34,547 bases of DNA from Anaerolineales bacterium. Its GTDB lineage: Bacteria > Chloroflexota > Anaerolineae > Anaerolineales > Villigracilaceae. This document shows, one piece after another, positions 31,558 to 34,547 of the stretch. The stretch covers positions 1-34,547 of the forward strand of contig JABFSL010000090.1 in the NCBI GenBank assembly GCA_013140605.1, read 5' to 3'. Made by a program: the position numbers and the translations under genes. The notes beneath the pieces were generated by a model. The model made no database searches, had not been told where the DNA came from, and saw nothing but the letters and a program-made list of their open reading frames with translations. Numbering within the stretch: position 1 is the first letter of the stretch; each line of letters begins with the position of its first letter.

Positions 31558-32808
31558 TTAAGGCAACAAGCGTTTCATCCAATTTTTGATTGCTTCAAAA
31601 TCCATATTTTTCTCTCCTTTTGATCCGCGGCTTCGATTGTGTCCGCTTGAAAGTACAACATCATGATCCCTCATGGTGGCAGCCCAGCGCAGCAACCCCA
31701 CACTGGTGGAATACGCCGGGGAATCAAGTTTATCAATGAGACCCGTTAAGTTTTCGGGTTGTGCGGTACGCACCGGCATTCCCATTATTTGACTTGCAAT
31801 GCGCTTGATGCCGGGCAGGGCGGATGTGCCGCCCGTCAACACCACGCCTGCGGGAAGCAGACCATCATACCCGGAGCGTTTAACTTCCTGCATGATCAGC
31901 CGAAAGGTTTCTTCGATGCGGGCTTCGATGATGTGCGCAAGATCCTGACGATTGATCTGCACATCATGGTCTTCACCAAAGGGGCGAATGGAGAAAAATT
32001 CCTCGACTCCAACTTCTGACCGAATGGCATAACCCTGCTGTTTCTTTACTTCCTCTGCCTGAGATAAAGGCAGGCGCAATCCGTGCGCAATATCCTGTGT
32101 GACATGATTGCCGCCAACGGCGAGAACCATGGTATGCCACACATCACCGTTGACATAGATCGCCAGATCCGTTGTGCCGCCGCCAATGTCACAAACAGCG
32201 ACGCCCATTTGACGTTCATTTTCGGTCAACACCACTTCCGCAGAGGCGAGCGGATTCAAAACAAATTGTTGTATCTCAACACCAGCCGCGCCAACACATT
32301 GACGAAGGTTATCCACCGTTGTGGCGGCGGCGGTAATGATGTGTGTCTCCACTTCAAGTTTATAGCCATGCATCCCCACCGGGGTCCGCACGCCTTCCTG
32401 CCCATCCACGGTCATGCCGCGTTGAATGACATGCACGATCTCGCGGTCATGTGGAATGGCAACCGCCTGAGCCTGCTCAAGCGCGCGCGCAATATCCACA
32501 GCGTCAATGATCCCGCCGGGGATGCCGGTCGCGCCGCGGCTGTTGACCGATGAAACATGTGCGCCCGCGAGGCTGACCAACCCAGTCGTGATTTCCAAGC
32601 CTGAAGTGCTTTCGGCTTTTTCCACCGAACGCTTGATCGCCTGTGAAGCGGCGGGAAGATCCACGATAATCCCTTTGCGTATCCCGTCCGAAGGCTCGAT
32701 GCCAACGCCAAGAATACGAATGGACGCTTCGCGTTCATCCTCCACCCGTCCAACAAGGGTGCAAACCTTTGTGGTACCTACATCTATGCCAACTACGATC
32801 TCATCCAT
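31558..32808 (-). CDS. ftsA: cell division ATPase FtsA
   Basis: The 416-residue actin-like protein tethers FtsZ to the membrane. Motifs are the phosphate-1 loop GIDVGTTKVCTLV at the N-terminus, the SHS2-type 1C insert (GIIVDLPAASQAIKRSVEKAE), phosphate-2 VCDIGGGTTDLAIYV, and the adenosine motif VVLTGGTSALPGI. The C-terminal NWMKRLLP amphipathic tail is the membrane-targeting sequence. The ATG at 32808 is preferred; an upstream TTG at 32823 would overlap ftsQ. It lies 4 nt after the ftsQ stop, so the genes are coupled. Confidence 0.96.
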   Translation of the reverse strand: MDEIVVGIDVGTTKVCTLVGRVEDEREASIRILGVGIEPSDGIRKGIIVDLPAASQAIKRSVEKAESTSGLEITTGLVSLAGAHVSSVNSRGATGIPGGIIDAVDIARALEQAQAVAIPHDREIVHVIQRGMTVDGQEGVRTPVGMHGYKLEVETHIITAAATTVDNLRQCVGAAGVEIQQFVLNPLASAEVVLTENERQMGVAVCDIGGGTTDLAIYVNGDVWHTMVLAVGGNHVTQDIAHGLRLPLSQAEEVKKQQGYAIRSEVGVEEFFSIRPFGEDHDVQINRQDLAHIIEARIEETFRLIMQEVKRSGYDGLLPAGVVLTGGTSALPGIKRIASQIMGMPVRTAQPENLTGLIDKLDSPAYSTSVGLLRWAATMRDHDVVLSSGHNRSRGSKGEKNMDFEAIKNWMKRLLP

Positions 32809-32812
32809 TTTC

Positions 32813-33814
32813 TTATTGTCCAATATCTGTTGATTCTGAAGATTGGTCTTTGCTCATCCGATAATATGGAGCATCGGGATATGCCACACTGATAAACTCC
32901 GGGGCTATGCCGCGCTCCACAAGCGAATCAACCAACGATTGATAAACGCGTATTTTCAAAGGCATATCCTGCATGCCTGTGCCAAAGAAAGCCTGCCAGC
33001 CACGGCTGTCGGTCCACCCAAGCCCAAAGCTTGGATCAAAGATCATCATCGAGTCAACAGGCACGGTCGGCGCGAGAACGAGGATCGCCTTCACTAAATC
33101 CTCCTGCATATAAGATTGGGGAATTAGTGAACCTTCCGCTGGGGCAAGACCGGCAGGCGGAGCATTCAAACCGATCACTGGTACGAGACCTTCGGCAACT
33201 CCACGCGGACGAAATGCCACACCCGCCGAATCGATCCATGTATAACCGTTATCCTGCTGCCAGAGTATCAGCGGTTCGCGCTCGCTGACTGTAACATAAA
33301 CATGATTCGGCAAATAAACATTGACTTCCACTGAAAGCAATTCCGGGTAATTCATTTGCAGGCGTGTCGCCAGTTCATGCGGCTGAACCGTAAAAATTGA
33401 CTGACCCGTCACGCCAAGCACGGCGTCTATCTCTTCGCGGCTTAAGCGGTTGTTACCAAGCACGGTGGCGCTGGGAACGTGGAAGTATGGAAGAGTTAAT
33501 ACAAGATAAATAACAATGCCAAGTAAGACCGCGATCAATGATGAAGTTAATCGCCAGCTTGCCTGCACACGCGGCAAACGAATGCCTGCCCGACGCATCT
33601 GAATATCAGACACACCAAAGATGGCGCTAAAGCGACGGCTATTCTTTGCCTTGCGCCTGGGCTTGGGCACAACATACGATTGCGTAACCCGTGATGTAAC
33701 CGGCATAACAGGCTTGACCGCGCGCCTGCTAGTCTGTTCCAATTCATTTTTAGTTCGTTCAGCACGGCGCTGACGTGCTGTCTCAGCGCGGGAGATCTCG
33801 CGTTTTTCGCTCAT
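32813..33814 (-). CDS. ftsQ: cell division protein FtsQ (POTRA domain)
   Basis: The 333-residue bitopic protein has a long basic cytoplasmic N-terminus (to about residue 90, rich in Arg/Lys) and one transmembrane helix (LTSSLIAVLLGIVIYLVLTL). A POTRA domain follows (FHVPSATVLGNNRLSREEIDAVLGV), then YPELLSVEVNVYLPNHVYVTVSEREPLILWQ, the usual FtsQ beta-domain start. It links early and late division proteins. The start is fixed by GGAGG and by an ATGA overlap with the ddl stop at 33811-33814. The cytoplasmic tail is longer than in E. coli FtsQ. Confidence 0.94.
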   Translation of the reverse strand: MSEKREISRAETARQRRAERTKNELEQTSRRAVKPVMPVTSRVTQSYVVPKPRRKAKNSRRFSAIFGVSDIQMRRAGIRLPRVQASWRLTSSLIAVLLGIVIYLVLTLPYFHVPSATVLGNNRLSREEIDAVLGVTGQSIFTVQPHELATRLQMNYPELLSVEVNVYLPNHVYVTVSEREPLILWQQDNGYTWIDSAGVAFRPRGVAEGLVPVIGLNAPPAGLAPAEGSLIPQSYMQEDLVKAILVLAPTVPVDSMMIFDPSFGLGWTDSRGWQAFFGTGMQDMPLKIRVYQSLVDSLVERGIAPEFISVAYPDAPYYRMSKDQSSESTDIGQ

Positions 33815-34547
33815 ACCGTCCTCCGATGTTCCGTATGATCGCGTTGTGATTTTCGCTCAAGCGCAAGCTCGATCAAACGATCAACCAACCGGGCATAGGT
33901 CAAGCCGCTGGCCTGCCACAATTTCGGATACATGCTTATGGAAGTAAAACCCGGTAACGTGTTCAATTCGTTCAAGTAGATTTGATGCGTGCCATTGTCA
34001 AAAAAGAAATCAGCGCGCGCCATCCCCGCACAATCAATGGCTTTGTAGGCGCGCACCGCATACTCGCGGATCCTGTCGCTCACATCCGCAGGCAATTGCG
34101 CGGGAATGATCAGCCCCGATGTGCCATCCAAATATTTTGATTCATAGGAATAAAATTCACGGCTCGGCAAAACCTCACCGCAAACAGAAGTCTGCGGGTC
34201 TTCATTGCCCAGCACGCTCACTTCGATCTCGCGCACATTCCCGACACCGCGCTCGATCACAACACGGCGGTCATAACGAGCAGCTTCCATCAATCCCTCG
34301 CCGAGGTCTGAACGCGAAATGCATTTGCTAATGCCGACAGAAGAACCCAAATTGGCAGGCTTCGCAAAGAACGGATAAGCGCCCATCTTTTCGGCTTGTT
34401 CAATGACAGAATTGATATCCTTCTCAACATCGCTTCGCAGAACAAGGAGCGACTCCACAATTGGAATCCCATTTGCGCGCATCACATCCTTGAAGATGCC
34501 TTTGTCCATGCCAACTGACGAACCCGCCACGCCCGCCCCCACATAAG
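33811..34547 (-). CDS. ddl: D-alanine--D-alanine ligase, C-terminal part (cut by the window edge)
   Basis: Only the last ~245 residues are present; the start lies beyond 34547. The ATP-grasp fold is clear: AGVAGSSVGMDKG, FFAKPANLGSSVGISK (ATP loop), VVIERGVGNVREIEVSVLGN, and LNELNTLPGFTSISMYPKLW (Mg2+ and substrate residues N and E). It makes the D-Ala-D-Ala dipeptide of peptidoglycan, so this organism builds a peptidoglycan wall. It is the upstream gene of the dcw segment and overlaps ftsQ by ATGA. Confidence 0.95.
   Translation of the reverse strand, partial: YVGAGVAGSSVGMDKGIFKDVMRANGIPIVESLLVLRSDVEKDINSVIEQAEKMGAYPFFAKPANLGSSVGISKCISRSDLGEGLMEAARYDRRVVIERGVGNVREIEVSVLGNEDPQTSVCGEVLPSREFYSYESKYLDGTSGLIIPAQLPADVSDRIREYAVRAYKAIDCAGMARADFFFDNGTHQIYLNELNTLPGFTSISMYPKLWQASGLTYARLVDRLIELALERKSQRDHTEHRRTV

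Noticed and set aside
32083-32553. 156-codon plus-strand ORF
   Set aside because: It is a shadow of ftsA, with no recognisable domain.
1-34547. tRNA, rRNA, prophage or insertion-sequence genes
   Set aside because: No cloverleaf, rRNA-like stretch, integrase or transposase reading frame was seen on either strand.

Overview
The window looks like a piece of chromosome from an Anaerolineae-type Chloroflexota bacterium. This is an inference from gene content and style: a ddl-ftsQ-ftsA-ftsZ division cluster, Thr/Pro-rich linkers in a secreted protein, a DUF58 plus transglutaminase pair, and many short dispersed palindromes and 7-bp repeats between and inside genes. The right edge cuts through ddl. 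The left edge coincides with the end of a 36-bp perfect inverted repeat.

Layout. 1-4,423: a PLP-dependent alpha-oxoamine synthase, then on the minus strand a glycosyltransferase-methyltransferase fusion overlapping a GT87-type membrane glycosyltransferase gene, and a small TPR-like protein. 4,563-8,093: a Mn2+ (yybP-ykoY) riboswitch with its own terminator, followed by a DedA-family membrane protein and a P2-type cation ATPase, which together look like a manganese-responsive export operon. 8,091-8,465: a gene-free stretch packed with repeats and a terminator. 8,466-12,923: one 1,485-residue NLR-like protein joining a nucleoside-phosphorylase-type domain, a CHAT caspase-like protease, an NB-ARC-like NTPase and C-terminal TPRs. 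13,039-15,613: a tight four-gene redox/export operon (PPOX protein, LysE-type exporter, ABM monooxygenase, Fe-type alcohol dehydrogenase). 15,679-18,012: a subtilase fused to a polytopic membrane region. 18,067-24,100: a YitT/YczE-like membrane protein, a GNAT acetyltransferase, the DUF58/transglutaminase pair, and an RlmI-type rRNA methyltransferase. 24,325-27,672: a P1-family peptidase and a secreted family-9 pectate lyase. The lyase has a c-di-GMP-I riboswitch and a terminator in its leader. 28,184-30,196: a YcaQ-family DNA glycosylase and two small membrane proteins. 30,275-34,547: ftsZ, ftsA, ftsQ and partial ddl.

Two riboswitches are recognisable by eye, and each has a terminator that overlaps or competes with its aptamer. 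One links Mn2+ to a transporter operon, the other links c-di-GMP to plant-polymer degradation. The most striking protein is the PNP-CHAT-NTPase-TPR fusion. It combines two effector-type domains known from bacterial, fungal and animal immunity with a STAND switch in one polypeptide, and is a good candidate for a single-gene abortive-infection system. Heptameric repeats recur at stop codons and in frame inside two genes, which suggests a genome-wide repeat process.
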